From NCBI GenBank assembly GCA_036986155.1, contig BTRA01000028.1:1-27168 (forward strand): DNA of 27,168 nt, given 5' to 3'. Below are positions 7,323-15,743 of the stretch, in pieces; the stretch's first letter is position 1; each line of letters begins with the position of its first letter. The stretch comes from JACZXQ01 sp036986155 (GTDB lineage: Bacteria; Gemmatimonadota; Gemmatimonadetes; Longimicrobiales; Gaopeijiaceae). The notes beneath the pieces were generated by a model. That model searched no databases. It was not told the origin of the DNA and was given only the letters and a program-made list of their open reading frames with translations. Made by a program: the position numbers and the translations under genes.

Positions 7323-8408
7323 TCAGTCGGAGGGATCCAGCGGAATCAGGACTCGAACCTTCAGACCACCGTTGTCCGAGTTGACGAGTTCGAAGCGCTG
7401 CTGCGGTCCGTAGAGTTGTGCGAGCCGGTCACGGGTGTTGCGAAGCCCGACGCGCCAGTTGGCCGGGTCGAGCTTTTCGTCGGGCAGGCCCGGGCCGTCG
7501 TCTTCGACCTCGAGGCAAAGGCTCCCGTTCTCCCTAGAACCCCGTATCCATAACCAGCCCTCACCCAAGCGATTGGAGATGCCGTGCTCTACGGCATTCT
7601 CCACCAGGGGTTGCAGGAGGAGGTTGGGGACCCGAGCGTCGCCGAGGTCGGGAGATACATCCACCTCGACATGTAAACGATCTCCCAAGCGGGACTTCTG
7701 GATCGAGAGGTAGCGATCGATGTGCTCCATCTCGCGTGAAAGCGGGACGGTCGGTTCGTTCGCGGCATCCATGGCGGCCCGGAGCAACTCACCGAGTTCG
7801 GCCAGCATGACCTCGGCCTTCTCCGGCTCCTCCCGAATGAACGCCGAAATGGCGTGAAGGGTGTTGAACAGGAAGTGCGGATGCAGTTGCGCCCGGAGCG
7901 CCTCCAGTCGCGCCTTTGATAGTTGCGCTGTCAGCTCGGCGGTGCGGACCATTCTGGCCTGACTCTCACGATAGTACGCCAGCCCGTGGGCGACCCACAG
8001 CACGGTCCAATACGTCAAGACACTCACCTGGATGTTCCCAGCCAAGGCAGCCTGAACATTGGGCACCGGAAAGCCCAACAGGGCTCGCACCCCGATTTCG
8101 ATGCCGCCTGACACGAGGAGCATGGTCAGGTTCAGCGCGACGTGGGCGGGGAGGTGGGTCGCCCAACCGGCACCGCGCAGCGGGAACCGGTGCGCCGCCA
8201 GGAAGATCACGGGAGTGAGCGCGGCCCACGTATACCAGATCGGCATGGTGAGCTTGAAGATCAGCCACACGGGGGGTTGATCCCCCTGGAGCGCGTAGGT
8301 GATGACCGACTGGCTCGCGGCCATTGTGCCGAGCGCTGTCCATGCCAGCACATAGAGGAAGGCCTGAAGAGGCCGGTTGCGGCTGAGCGCCGTCGATACG
8401 GTGCTCAT
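7323..8408 (-). CDS. LytS/YehU-type sensor histidine kinase
   Basis: This is a 361-residue membrane kinase of the LytS-like His_kinase family. Four hydrophobic segments lie in the first 145 residues (about 14-38, 48-70, 86-107, 124-145), with no large periplasmic sensor domain. The phospho-acceptor region is QLHPHFLFNTLH with His178 in the PHF triad. The ATPase part has LLQPLVENAVEHG (265-276, Asn271) and VEDDGPGLP (301-309). These kinases phosphorylate a LytTR regulator, here the gene eight bases downstream. The gene begins 40 bases after the multicopper oxidase gene with no terminator between, so it probably shares that transcript. A signal sensed in the membrane, such as envelope redox state or copper, is inference. 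Confidence 0.92.
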   Translation of the reverse strand: MSTVSTALSRNRPLQAFLYVLAWTALGTMAASQSVITYALQGDQPPVWLIFKLTMPIWYTWAALTPVIFLAAHRFPLRGAGWATHLPAHVALNLTMLLVSGGIEIGVRALLGFPVPNVQAALAGNIQVSVLTYWTVLWVAHGLAYYRESQARMVRTAELTAQLSKARLEALRAQLHPHFLFNTLHAISAFIREEPEKAEVMLAELGELLRAAMDAANEPTVPLSREMEHIDRYLSIQKSRLGDRLHVEVDVSPDLGDARVPNLLLQPLVENAVEHGISNRLGEGWLWIRGSRENGSLCLEVEDDGPGLPDEKLDPANWRVGLRNTRDRLAQLYGPQQRFELVNSDNGGLKVRVLIPLDPSD

Positions 8409-8448
8409 TCCAGGATCAACCCAAGAGCCCAGGAGCGCGCCGTGCCCA

Positions 8449-10164
8449 TCAGTTCGCCTCGCCCCGCACCTCGAATGAGAGCATCATCCCCGCGTGCAAA
8501 TGTTCGGCGATGTGGCAGTGCATCATCCACTCGCCCGGGTTGGACATCTCCACCAGAATATCCACCGTCGATCCGACGGGCACCACGGCGGTATCCTTCC
8601 ACACGAGGTTCGGGTTGGGCACGCCGTCACGCTCGAGAACCAGGTAGCGCTGTCCGTGCACATGGATGGGATGGTGCATCGGATGGAACGCATCCGGGTT
8701 GTTGAAGATGCGGATCTTGACCACGTCTCCCACGTCGAAGGTCCAATCGATATCTCCGTTCTCGTCGCCGGTGGCCCTGTCGCGCAGGATCCAGGTGACT
8801 TGAGTGCCGGTGGACAGCCAGTTCATCATTGGCATGGCGTCGTTCCATTCCATGGGTGGCACGTACAGCGTGTCGATCTCCATGGTGCGGACGATAGAGA
8901 GCGGAAGGTTCCGTACTCTCAGCGTGGCCTCCAACTCGTGATCGGGCGGACGGTCAAAGTGCTTCCTGAACCCGTTGATATCGGCCTGCACGTCGGCGTT
9001 TTCACGTAGGGTCTCGAACCCTCGCGAAACCATCGTCTCCGCAAGCTCCTCCGACACCGACACGGTGCCCAAGGTATCGACCTGCGGATAGAACTCGCCC
9101 CTGAAGTGGTCGACGGCCTGGATGGAATTCAAGATGGTCGTCTCGCCGGCACGATCGAAACGTACGTCCACGACATAACGCTCTGCGGGAGCGATGGGCA
9201 CGGAGCCCACCCACTCCTCCCGCTCGAACTTCCCCATGTCCGAGGCGACGATCTTCATCCGTGCCCCCGGGAAGCGCAGGTTGAACGTGCGCGTGTTGGC
9301 CACGTTGGTGAGGTAGAACCGAACGACCTCTCCCCGGCGGACCTCGAGGCGGTAATCCGTGAGGCCGTTCACCAGCATGACAGTGCCGAAACGCCCCATG
9401 AGCGCGTGGGTCGGCGCCTCGAGTCCCCACGGGATCATGCCCTGGTCGTCCATGAGGATGTCGTCCAGAACCATTACCTCTTCGCGGTGGGCAGGTCCGA
9501 AGTAGCCCGGATCGGGAGACGACACCAACAGGTTGCCGTATAGCCCCAGATCCTGTTGCACGTCTTCGCGCGTGTGTGGGTGATACCAAAACATCCCGGC
9601 GTCGGGGACGCGCACTTCGTAGGTGAAACTCTCCCCGGTGCCGATCGGATCCTGCGTGACGCCCGGCACACCGTCGAACCGATTGTCGATGCGGACACCG
9701 TGCCAATGTACCGTAGACGGCAATTCGATTTCGTTCGTGACGCGCACGACGAATGTGGAGCCCCGATCTGCGCGAATCAGGGGGCCGGGATACTGGCCGT
9801 TGTACCCATACATGGCGTAGTCGCGGCCGAGAATCTCCCGGCGCACCAACGAAATGGTCACGTCCAGCGTGTCCCCGTCGGCCATCTCTACCACCGAGCT
9901 CGGCTGCGCCTCGGGAAGGGAAGACAGGTCCACACCGACACCAGGCAGGAATGCGGCCACGGGGGGCACGGCTCCCCCGAGGCCGGGCAGAACAGGCATT
10001 GCCGGGTTCATCGGAGGCATACGCCAACCGCCGGAGAGCGTGTCTCCATGCGCCATATCCCCCTGGGCCGCCGCCCCCGCAGGCACCGTGAGCGCTAAGG
10101 TCGCCAGGAACCCGATGATGGGAAAGCGCCCACGCCGAGCCCGATCAGTAACCGTAGGCCGCAC
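8449..10164 (-). CDS. Multicopper oxidase (three-domain, laccase-like)
   Basis: This is a 571-residue exported copper oxidase. Residues 1-34 form a signal peptide beginning with an Arg-rich stretch and ending GAAAQ. All four copper motifs are present: HWHG (153-156), YHPH (194-197), HPMHHPIHVHG (494-504) and HCHIAEHLHAGM (549-560). The T1 axial ligand position is Met560, which usually gives a lower redox potential than Leu or Phe. Such enzymes oxidise phenols, metals or cuprous ions and reduce oxygen to water. Near the mature N-terminus is a Met- and Pro-rich stretch (49-60). The start is a GTG at 10164 that overlaps the end of the upstream gene by 20 bases, consistent with tight coupling. 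The substrate cannot be read from the sequence. Confidence 0.93.
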   Translation of the reverse strand: MRPTVTDRARRGRFPIIGFLATLALTVPAGAAAQGDMAHGDTLSGGWRMPPMNPAMPVLPGLGGAVPPVAAFLPGVGVDLSSLPEAQPSSVVEMADGDTLDVTISLVRREILGRDYAMYGYNGQYPGPLIRADRGSTFVVRVTNEIELPSTVHWHGVRIDNRFDGVPGVTQDPIGTGESFTYEVRVPDAGMFWYHPHTREDVQQDLGLYGNLLVSSPDPGYFGPAHREEVMVLDDILMDDQGMIPWGLEAPTHALMGRFGTVMLVNGLTDYRLEVRRGEVVRFYLTNVANTRTFNLRFPGARMKIVASDMGKFEREEWVGSVPIAPAERYVVDVRFDRAGETTILNSIQAVDHFRGEFYPQVDTLGTVSVSEELAETMVSRGFETLRENADVQADINGFRKHFDRPPDHELEATLRVRNLPLSIVRTMEIDTLYVPPMEWNDAMPMMNWLSTGTQVTWILRDRATGDENGDIDWTFDVGDVVKIRIFNNPDAFHPMHHPIHVHGQRYLVLERDGVPNPNLVWKDTAVVPVGSTVDILVEMSNPGEWMMHCHIAEHLHAGMMLSFEVRGEAN

Positions 10165-10705
10165 AGTTCTCCTGCTCGAATGGGCCGTGGCCCGCCATGG
10201 TGTGCATCATGCCGCTCCTGGACATGCCTCGGAGCACAATGGGTCCCGACCACACCGCCGCCTCGGGGTCGTAGGCATCCTCGAGCGTGATCACGACGAG
10301 GAACTTGTTGAAGTCGACCTCGACATCCATCGCATGTCGGTCATCGAACGCTCCCGCAAGCTCTATGCGGTCCAACGAGGGCGTCGTCACCCAAACCACG
10401 TACACGCCCGTGGCGGGGGGGGCGAGCCGGTCGACCGTCAGCGAGACGCGGTACCGGTAGTTCCCCTCGGGCGACAGCGCGAAACCGAACGGAGACGGAG
10501 CGAACGTGAGCTCGCCGAGTCCTGTGGCCTGGCCCGAGCCGGGCACCCGCTTCGTGGAAACGAGCGGGAAGGAGTAGTACTCGGGTGGCCCGGTCACCCC
10601 GCACGCCACAGAAGCCTCGGCGGCACGCACGGGCGGAACGGGTCCCTCCAGACCGAGGACCGCGGCGAACAAGGCGGCCGCGGAGGCCGCCACCATCGAG
10701 GTCAC
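10145..10705 (-). CDS. Small secreted protein with Met/His-rich tail, unknown family
   Basis: This is a 186-residue protein not recognised as a known family. Residues 1-30 form a signal-like hydrophobic Ala/Leu stretch. The mature part is mostly beta-strand (NYRYRVSLTVDRL, GVYVVWVTTPSL, FNKFLVVITLED), suggesting a beta-sandwich. The C-terminus holds MSRSGMMHTMAGHG, a Met/His cluster that could bind copper, and two Cys (one near the mature start, one four residues from the end) that could form a disulfide. The GTG start at 10705 overlaps the stop of the upstream LVIVD gene (GTGA); an ATG at 10696 is the alternative. Its end overlaps the multicopper oxidase start by 20 bases. A copper-delivery or accessory role for the oxidase is inferred from position and tail only. 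Confidence 0.72.
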   Translation of the reverse strand: MTSMVAASAAALFAAVLGLEGPVPPVRAAEASVACGVTGPPEYYSFPLVSTKRVPGSGQATGLGELTFAPSPFGFALSPEGNYRYRVSLTVDRLAPPATGVYVVWVTTPSLDRIELAGAFDDRHAMDVEVDFNKFLVVITLEDAYDPEAAVWSGPIVLRGMSRSGMMHTMAGHGPFEQENCAAYGY

Positions 10706-12060
10706 CGATCCTGGCTGATCGGCCGCGGCGGCGGATCGTCCCACTTCTGCGCACTCGAGATATCCGGCATGCCCCACTCCTCGCCGTTCCACCCGTCGAA
10801 GCCCTCCATGCGGAAGGTCCAGAGACCGGTGGTCATGTCGCTGATGACGATGAGCCCGTCGGCGTTGCGAACGTCGATCCCGAACGCGCCGTCGAACATG
10901 GGACTGCCTCGCTCGCTGGGCGCCCCGAGGTAGGTGTCGTAGTAGCCCACCGTGACCGGGTTCTTCGGGTCCATCAGGCTGAAGATCTGAAGCCCGTCCA
11001 GGTAGCCCGACACGAAGACGTACGGCCACCGAACCTCGTGGTTGTGGGTGAGGTTCCTCCAGTCGGCCGTCCACGCGGAGATCGGGGTGCGGATGTTGAG
11101 CTGCTCGCCGTCCAGCGCGGGCTTCAGGTCGAAGATGCGGAGCGGCGCGAACTGATACTCGGTCTCGGCTATCACGTACCGGCCGTCCGGGCTGGGCGTG
11201 AACGTATGGCCGAAGGAGACGCCGTTTATCCCGGTGAGCGTGACCAGAAGCTCGGGCGCCTGCAGGTCGGTGACGTTGTACACGAAGTAACCGCCAGTGC
11301 CGCCGCCGTAGAAACGGTCCTGGCCCGTGTCAGGGTGGTAGCCCACGTAGAAATCATGGTAGCCACGGCCGTTGGGCCCTGTGTTGAACGCGTCGGGGAC
11401 GGGAACCCTGGCCACCAGCGCGTTGTCCACGTCGCCCCCGACCACCCGGGCGAGGTCGTACACTTGCGCGTAGGGGCCGCTCACGGTGGCGAACAGCAGA
11501 ACGCGCCCATCAGAGTGCTTATAGACAAAGATGTTGTGGAAGCCTCCCGGGTGGTCCGGCTCCCTGATGCGCGCCACTTCACGGACCGAAGAGGCGTCGG
11601 GGAGACCGGTCACATCCAGCACCACCGCACCTAGGTCGGCGTCGGGACCACCCTGCCCGAACTGGAGCGACTGCACGACGTAGTAGCGCCCGCCGAGCTT
11701 GAAGTGCTTCACATCCATGCCGCCGAGGCCCAGGTGCAGATCCTGGTTTTCGATCCGCCAGCGATAGAGCACTTCGGGACTTTCCGGATCGGCGACGCTG
11801 ATGATGTCGAGTCCTTTGAGCCCGTCTCCTCCAAAGGAGGTCCTGGCCACGTACGCGTAGGGCCGACTCATTTCCTGCTCGAGGTCCACGTCGGCGACGC
11901 TCTGGCCCGGTCCCAAGGGCCGGTGGCCCAGGACCTCGATGTTGTCGCTGCCGGGATTGAGCGGTGACCAAGGCACCTGAGCGGCGGCAGGCGAAGTGAC
12001 CCCGGCCGCCAGGGCCAGGGTGACCGTGCCACAGAAGACGAATGATCGACTGATGGACAT
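10702..12060 (-). CDS. Secreted LVIVD-repeat beta-propeller protein
   Basis: This is a 452-residue exported protein. Residues 1-28 are a signal peptide ending PAAAQ. The rest consists of LVIVD-type repeats with the pattern strand-D-x-x-x-P-x-x-P: LDIISVADPESPEV (84-97), AVVLDVTGLPDAS, YFVYNVTDLQAPELL and LQIFSLMDPKNPVTV, with blocks such as PDGRYVIAETEY between them. Such proteins fold as beta-propellers on the cell surface or in the periplasm; their activities are mostly unknown. The upstream frame stays open for about 300 bases, but the ATG at 12060 follows an AGAGGTG site and starts the signal peptide. It is the first gene of the operon leading to the multicopper oxidase and the two-component system, and it faces another LVIVD gene across a 240-base gap. 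Confidence 0.85.
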   Translation of the reverse strand: MSISRSFVFCGTVTLALAAGVTSPAAAQVPWSPLNPGSDNIEVLGHRPLGPGQSVADVDLEQEMSRPYAYVARTSFGGDGLKGLDIISVADPESPEVLYRWRIENQDLHLGLGGMDVKHFKLGGRYYVVQSLQFGQGGPDADLGAVVLDVTGLPDASSVREVARIREPDHPGGFHNIFVYKHSDGRVLLFATVSGPYAQVYDLARVVGGDVDNALVARVPVPDAFNTGPNGRGYHDFYVGYHPDTGQDRFYGGGTGGYFVYNVTDLQAPELLVTLTGINGVSFGHTFTPSPDGRYVIAETEYQFAPLRIFDLKPALDGEQLNIRTPISAWTADWRNLTHNHEVRWPYVFVSGYLDGLQIFSLMDPKNPVTVGYYDTYLGAPSERGSPMFDGAFGIDVRNADGLIVISDMTTGLWTFRMEGFDGWNGEEWGMPDISSAQKWDDPPPRPISQDR

Positions 12061-12300
12061 ACAGCACCTCTGATCGTGCGTGTGGCTGTCAAGGACCGAC
12101 CGGCGGGACACCCCCTCCCCACCCGCACAGAAACTACGCAGACCCCCACCCTGGTGTCTATTGTGGATGCATCCCATCGGGCTTATGACTTCTTGCCCAG
12201 CCGTGGAGGATCCCCCTGGTGCCGACGCAGCGTGCTGGGCAGGGACCGAAGACCACCACGGATGCCCAACCCGGCTCGTACAAAGGAGATCAAGCTCGCG
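12061..12300. promoter_or_regulatory. Divergent intergenic region between two LVIVD genes
   Basis: These 240 bases separate two divergently transcribed secreted-protein genes and must carry both promoters. Frames from both strands run open into it but show no protein-like composition. A purine-rich site for the minus gene lies at its left edge (complement of the CACCTC just after 12060), and AAAGGAG at 12282-12288 lies twelve bases before the plus-strand ATG. No convincing -35/-10 pair, repeat or hairpin was found by eye. Confidence 0.4.
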
Positions 12301-14343
12301 ATGCGCTCGCCACACCTCGCCTTCGTCCTTCTCACGCTGGCGTTGCCCGTTCAAGGCCAGGAAGATGCGGCGGCTCGTGTAGCTCGCCTGGAAGCCCGAC
12401 CGGGTGGCGAAATCCTACTCACTGTGGGCCAGTCCCGGCCATTCCAGGTGATTGCGCTGGACGCCGCCGGGGAGCAGGTCGACGTTCGCGTCACTGTCTC
12501 GGCGCCGCGAGGCGCCCTTCAGATGCGGCGCGGCCGGCTCACCGCCTTGCAAACAGGCACCTTCGAGGTCGTGGCTGTCCACTCGTTCGGGCCGGACAGC
12601 GGTCGCGCGCCACTCCTACTGCGCGTACCGGTAACGGTCGCATGGCCGGCAATCGAGCGAGTGGAGATCAGCTCCGAAGACGGGCGGCTCTACGAGGGCA
12701 CGACGCTCCGGCACTCGGCACGCGCATACCATGGGGACGGTTCTGAGCGACCCGATGCTCAGATCGATTGGTCCACTTCGGCCGCGTCCGTGGCGACCGT
12801 CGACCGCTTCGGCCTGGTGACCGCCCACGGCTCGGGACACGTCGCGGTTACCGCGGCCGCCGAAGGAGCGAGCGGCACCCTGGAGCTCGACGTGGTGCCC
12901 TTCCCCGGAGTGAGCATCGAACTGGAGGGCGGGCCGGAAGAAGCCCGCACGGGCGACGTGGTGAGCTACACTGCCGTGGTTCGGGATGCCGATGGACGGC
13001 CGGTCGCCGACGCGCCGATCGAGTGGAGCCATGGCTACCTACCGCCGGTCGGGGTGAAGGCGCCGTCCGCGGCAGGCCAGATCGACGACGGCAAGTTCGT
13101 CGCGGACCTCGCGGGTGTGTTCACCGTCCGGGCGTCGGCCGGGCCGCTCTCGGCACGCCAGATGTTGAACGTCACACCTCGCGACGCCGTGCGGGAGCTC
13201 CAAGTCGTCGGCCACGGACTCCAGAGCACAATGCGCACCACCGACTTCTGGGTGTTCGAGGGTGTGAACGGGCGTGACTACGTCATCACAGGCTCGAAGG
13301 TCGCGAATGGCCACGCCTACGTTTTCGACGTGACCGATCCAGGCAATCCCGTGAAGACTGACTCGATTCAGGTGGACGCTCGCGCTGTGAACGACGTGAA
13401 GGTGTCTCCCGACGGGCGTTATGCGACCATGACGCGCGAGGGCGCCTCCAATCGGCAGAACGGCGTCGTGATTCTGGACTTGGCCGATCCCGCGCATCCG
13501 GTGGTCGCGTCCGAATACAAAGACCACGGACTAACGGGTGGAGTGCACAACGCGTTCCCGACCGATACCCACGTCTTCGCGCTCTCGAACGGGGACAAGT
13601 ATGTGATCTTGGACGTGGCGGACATTTACAATCCGACGTTCGTGAGCGAGTACGACCACCCCGACAGCCGGGTCCACGACGTATGGGTCCGCGAGGGGTT
13701 GGCCTACTCCGCGGAGTGGGGTACCGGCATCGTCGTGGTCGACGTGGGCGACGGCCGCTGGGGGGGTTCTATCGAGAACCCGAAGCTGGTTTCCACGTTG
13801 CCTCTGACCGGCTCCACGCACGCGGTCTTTCCCTATGTCTCGCAGTCGACCGGCAAGCTGTATCTGTTCGCCGGGGATGAGAGGATGAGCCGCGCGGGCC
13901 TCGCCTGGGCGGGATACCCGAGATCCATGGGATCGTACGCGGATCAGTACGATCCAGAGACGGGCGTAGGAGGAATCCCGCTGACGACCAGGGGCTATAT
14001 CCAGGTCGTGGACCTCTCAGATCCAGGGAACCCCGAGATGGTGGCCCGCTACGAGGTGAGTGAGTTCGGCACGCACAACATCTGGGTCGAGAACGACGTC
14101 CTCTACCAAGCATACTACGAGGGCGGCTTTCGGGCGGTGGACGTCTCCGGCGAGCTGATGGGCAACCTCTACACACAGGGCCGTGAGATCGCGGTGTTCA
14201 AGCCCGCCACGCCCATGGGTTATGCGCCCAACGCGACCATGGTGTGGAGCGCGATGCCGTTCAAGGGCCACGTATGGTTCAGCGACACGAACAGCGGCAT
14301 CTGGTCGGTCAAGATACTGCCCAAGGAGAGGCCGATTTCGTAG
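12301..14343 (+). CDS. Secreted Ig-like (Big-type) plus LVIVD-repeat protein
   Basis: This is a 680-residue exported protein. Residues 1-20 are a signal peptide ending VQGQ. Three bacterial Ig-like domains follow at about 25-120, 121-210 and 211-300, each with the usual pattern of a variable strand, WS or VSA, then G-x-F/V-x-V/A-x-A (for example GLVTAHGSGHVAVTAAAEG and AGVFTVRASAG). The remainder is an LVIVD propeller: AYVFDVTDPGNPVKTDSI, VVILDLADPAHPVVASEY, YVILDVADIYNPTFVSEY and IQVVDLSDPGNPEMVARY. HAVFPYVS and GTHNIWVE separate the blades. AAAGGAG at 12282-12288 supports the ATG at 12301. The architecture suggests a surface adhesion or binding protein. It diverges from a related LVIVD gene, suggesting duplication followed by domain gain. 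Confidence 0.85.
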   Translation: MRSPHLAFVLLTLALPVQGQEDAAARVARLEARPGGEILLTVGQSRPFQVIALDAAGEQVDVRVTVSAPRGALQMRRGRLTALQTGTFEVVAVHSFGPDSGRAPLLLRVPVTVAWPAIERVEISSEDGRLYEGTTLRHSARAYHGDGSERPDAQIDWSTSAASVATVDRFGLVTAHGSGHVAVTAAAEGASGTLELDVVPFPGVSIELEGGPEEARTGDVVSYTAVVRDADGRPVADAPIEWSHGYLPPVGVKAPSAAGQIDDGKFVADLAGVFTVRASAGPLSARQMLNVTPRDAVRELQVVGHGLQSTMRTTDFWVFEGVNGRDYVITGSKVANGHAYVFDVTDPGNPVKTDSIQVDARAVNDVKVSPDGRYATMTREGASNRQNGVVILDLADPAHPVVASEYKDHGLTGGVHNAFPTDTHVFALSNGDKYVILDVADIYNPTFVSEYDHPDSRVHDVWVREGLAYSAEWGTGIVVVDVGDGRWGGSIENPKLVSTLPLTGSTHAVFPYVSQSTGKLYLFAGDERMSRAGLAWAGYPRSMGSYADQYDPETGVGGIPLTTRGYIQVVDLSDPGNPEMVARYEVSEFGTHNIWVENDVLYQAYYEGGFRAVDVSGELMGNLYTQGREIAVFKPATPMGYAPNATMVWSAMPFKGHVWFSDTNSGIWSVKILPKERPIS

Positions 14344-14399
14344 GAAGACCCGCGGGCCCCAGCGAGCATGACACTTTTCCGGCTACTAGGATGCAATGC

Positions 14400-15476
14400 A
14401 TGACGCGTCACTCAGCAATCGCCGCCGCCCTCATGCTGTTTCTCTCCGGCTGCGGAGATGGATCATCCCCGGATGGTCCGGACCCGCCGGATCTCGTACA
14501 GCCTCGCACCTACGCGATGGGCTGGGCACCCGCGGCTCCCCGACCGGAAATCGAGCTGATCCTGCGCGGAATCGACTCGATGGCCGTGGTGTCCGATATG
14601 GCTATCGTTCAGAACGCCGTGCCCTGGGAGCCACTCCTGGCGGGCGCCGCCATGGACAGCCTGGTTCAAGACCGGGCCCAGCTCACGGACCTCTTAGCGT
14701 CCAAGGGCCTCGAGCTCATCTTCCTCGTGGATCCGCTGGACGGGCTCGACCGGACCCGCGAAGCCGACAACCTCCTCGCGCTGGGACGGAGCATTCTCGA
14801 GCCCGAGATCCGGCAGTTGCACGACGAGTGGGTGCGCCAAATCACGGCGCGCGTGCGCCCGACCTACATGGGCCTCGCGTCGGAGATCAACACCCTCGCC
14901 GCCTTGGGCGACCCTGTGCTCTACGCCGAGATCCTCGCGATGATCAACTCGCTGGCGCCGCAGATCAGGCAAATCAGCCCGGGCACGCAGGTGTTCGTGT
15001 CATTCCAGGCGGATCAAGCGAACGGACGTCTGGGCCCGACCGGGGGCATCGACCACTTCGCCCTGATCGATCAATTCGACATCGACGCGTTGGGCCTGTC
15101 TTCCTATCCGGGTTTCGTGTTCGACGACCCTTCGGAAGTGCCCGACGATTACTTCAGCGTGTTCGACGACGCGACGGACCTTCCACTCCTCATGGTGGAA
15201 GGTGGTTGGAGCTCGGCGGACGTACCGTGGTCCGCAGGCACGCCCCAGCAGCAGGTGGACTTCTTCACCCGCTTCGAGACCCTATTGGACGGTGTGGACG
15301 CGGTGGCGTGGGTAATGCTGACGTTCACGGATCTGGACATCGGCAGCTTGGGTCTCACCCCGGAGCGAGCCCTGACCCTGTCCAACTTCGCCCACATGGG
15401 GATCCTCGATAGCGAACTGCGGCGGAAGCCGTCCTATGCCGAATGGGAACGGATCTTCGAGCGGCCGTTGCGGTGA
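14400..15476 (+). CDS. Lipoprotein with TIM-barrel glycoside hydrolase (clan GH-A-like) features
   Basis: This is a 358-residue lipoprotein. The first 18 residues are a lipoprotein signal with lipobox LSGC (Cys18), followed by a Gly/Ser/Pro/Asp linker. The body alternates strands and helices like a (beta/alpha)8 barrel. The strand-end motifs expected for a retaining clan GH-A hydrolase are visible: YMGLASEIN with Glu162 as the likely acid/base and LLMVEGGW with Glu267 as the likely nucleophile, 105 residues apart. The strand FDIDALGLSSYPG (226-238) matches the usual tyrosine-bearing strand. GH53-like enzymes look similar, but the family and substrate are not certain. The frame is open 156 bases upstream over the previous gene; the ATG at 14400 with AGGA eight bases before it starts the lipoprotein signal. 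It lies 56 bases after the Ig/LVIVD gene on the same strand. Confidence 0.75.
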   Translation: MTRHSAIAAALMLFLSGCGDGSSPDGPDPPDLVQPRTYAMGWAPAAPRPEIELILRGIDSMAVVSDMAIVQNAVPWEPLLAGAAMDSLVQDRAQLTDLLASKGLELIFLVDPLDGLDRTREADNLLALGRSILEPEIRQLHDEWVRQITARVRPTYMGLASEINTLAALGDPVLYAEILAMINSLAPQIRQISPGTQVFVSFQADQANGRLGPTGGIDHFALIDQFDIDALGLSSYPGFVFDDPSEVPDDYFSVFDDATDLPLLMVEGGWSSADVPWSAGTPQQQVDFFTRFETLLDGVDAVAWVMLTFTDLDIGSLGLTPERALTLSNFAHMGILDSELRRKPSYAEWERIFERPLR

Positions 15477-15501
15477 AGCACCTCGGGTCGAGAATCCGGC
15501 C

Positions 15502-15675
15502 TCAGATCGCCACGCCGTACGTATCCCAGGTTCGGTCGATATCCTTCATGGCGTACTTCGCGAGGTGGTTCAGGTTCTTGATGACACCCGTGTCGGGCTA
15601 TACGTACTCGTTCCCAGACAGGTGCGATGGCGTGGCGCGCCTCTTTGAGCTATCTAACCCGTCTACAACTGCCAT
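15502..15675 (-). pseudogene. Possible amber-interrupted gene remnant in the 15477-15743 gap
   Basis: The 267-base gap between the lipoprotein gene and the DUF971 gene has no normal gene. On the minus strand one frame runs from an ATG at 15675 to a TGA at 15502-15504 with a single internal TAG at 15598-15600. The translation looks protein-like on both sides of the TAG: TPSHLSGNEYV before it, and PDTGVIKNLNHLAKYAMKDI then DRTWDTYGVAI after it. The segment around the TAG weakly recalls the YPxTxVLKN start of Fic proteins, but it is too short to assign. No ribosome site is evident. It may be a decayed gene end or chance. Confidence 0.25.
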
Positions 15676-15743
15676 GCAGCGCCCGACGGAGCCACCGAAG
15701 TGTCCCGCGGCGCGGCGATGCGTAGGTAAGGGCCCGATCACCG

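Noticed and set aside
12061..12354. Upstream extension of the minus-strand LVIVD frame
   Set aside because: No protein-like composition; a ribosome site and signal peptide fix the start at 12060.
14244..14399. Upstream extension of the lipoprotein frame
   Set aside because: It overlaps the end of the Ig/LVIVD gene; the lipobox signal begins at 14400.
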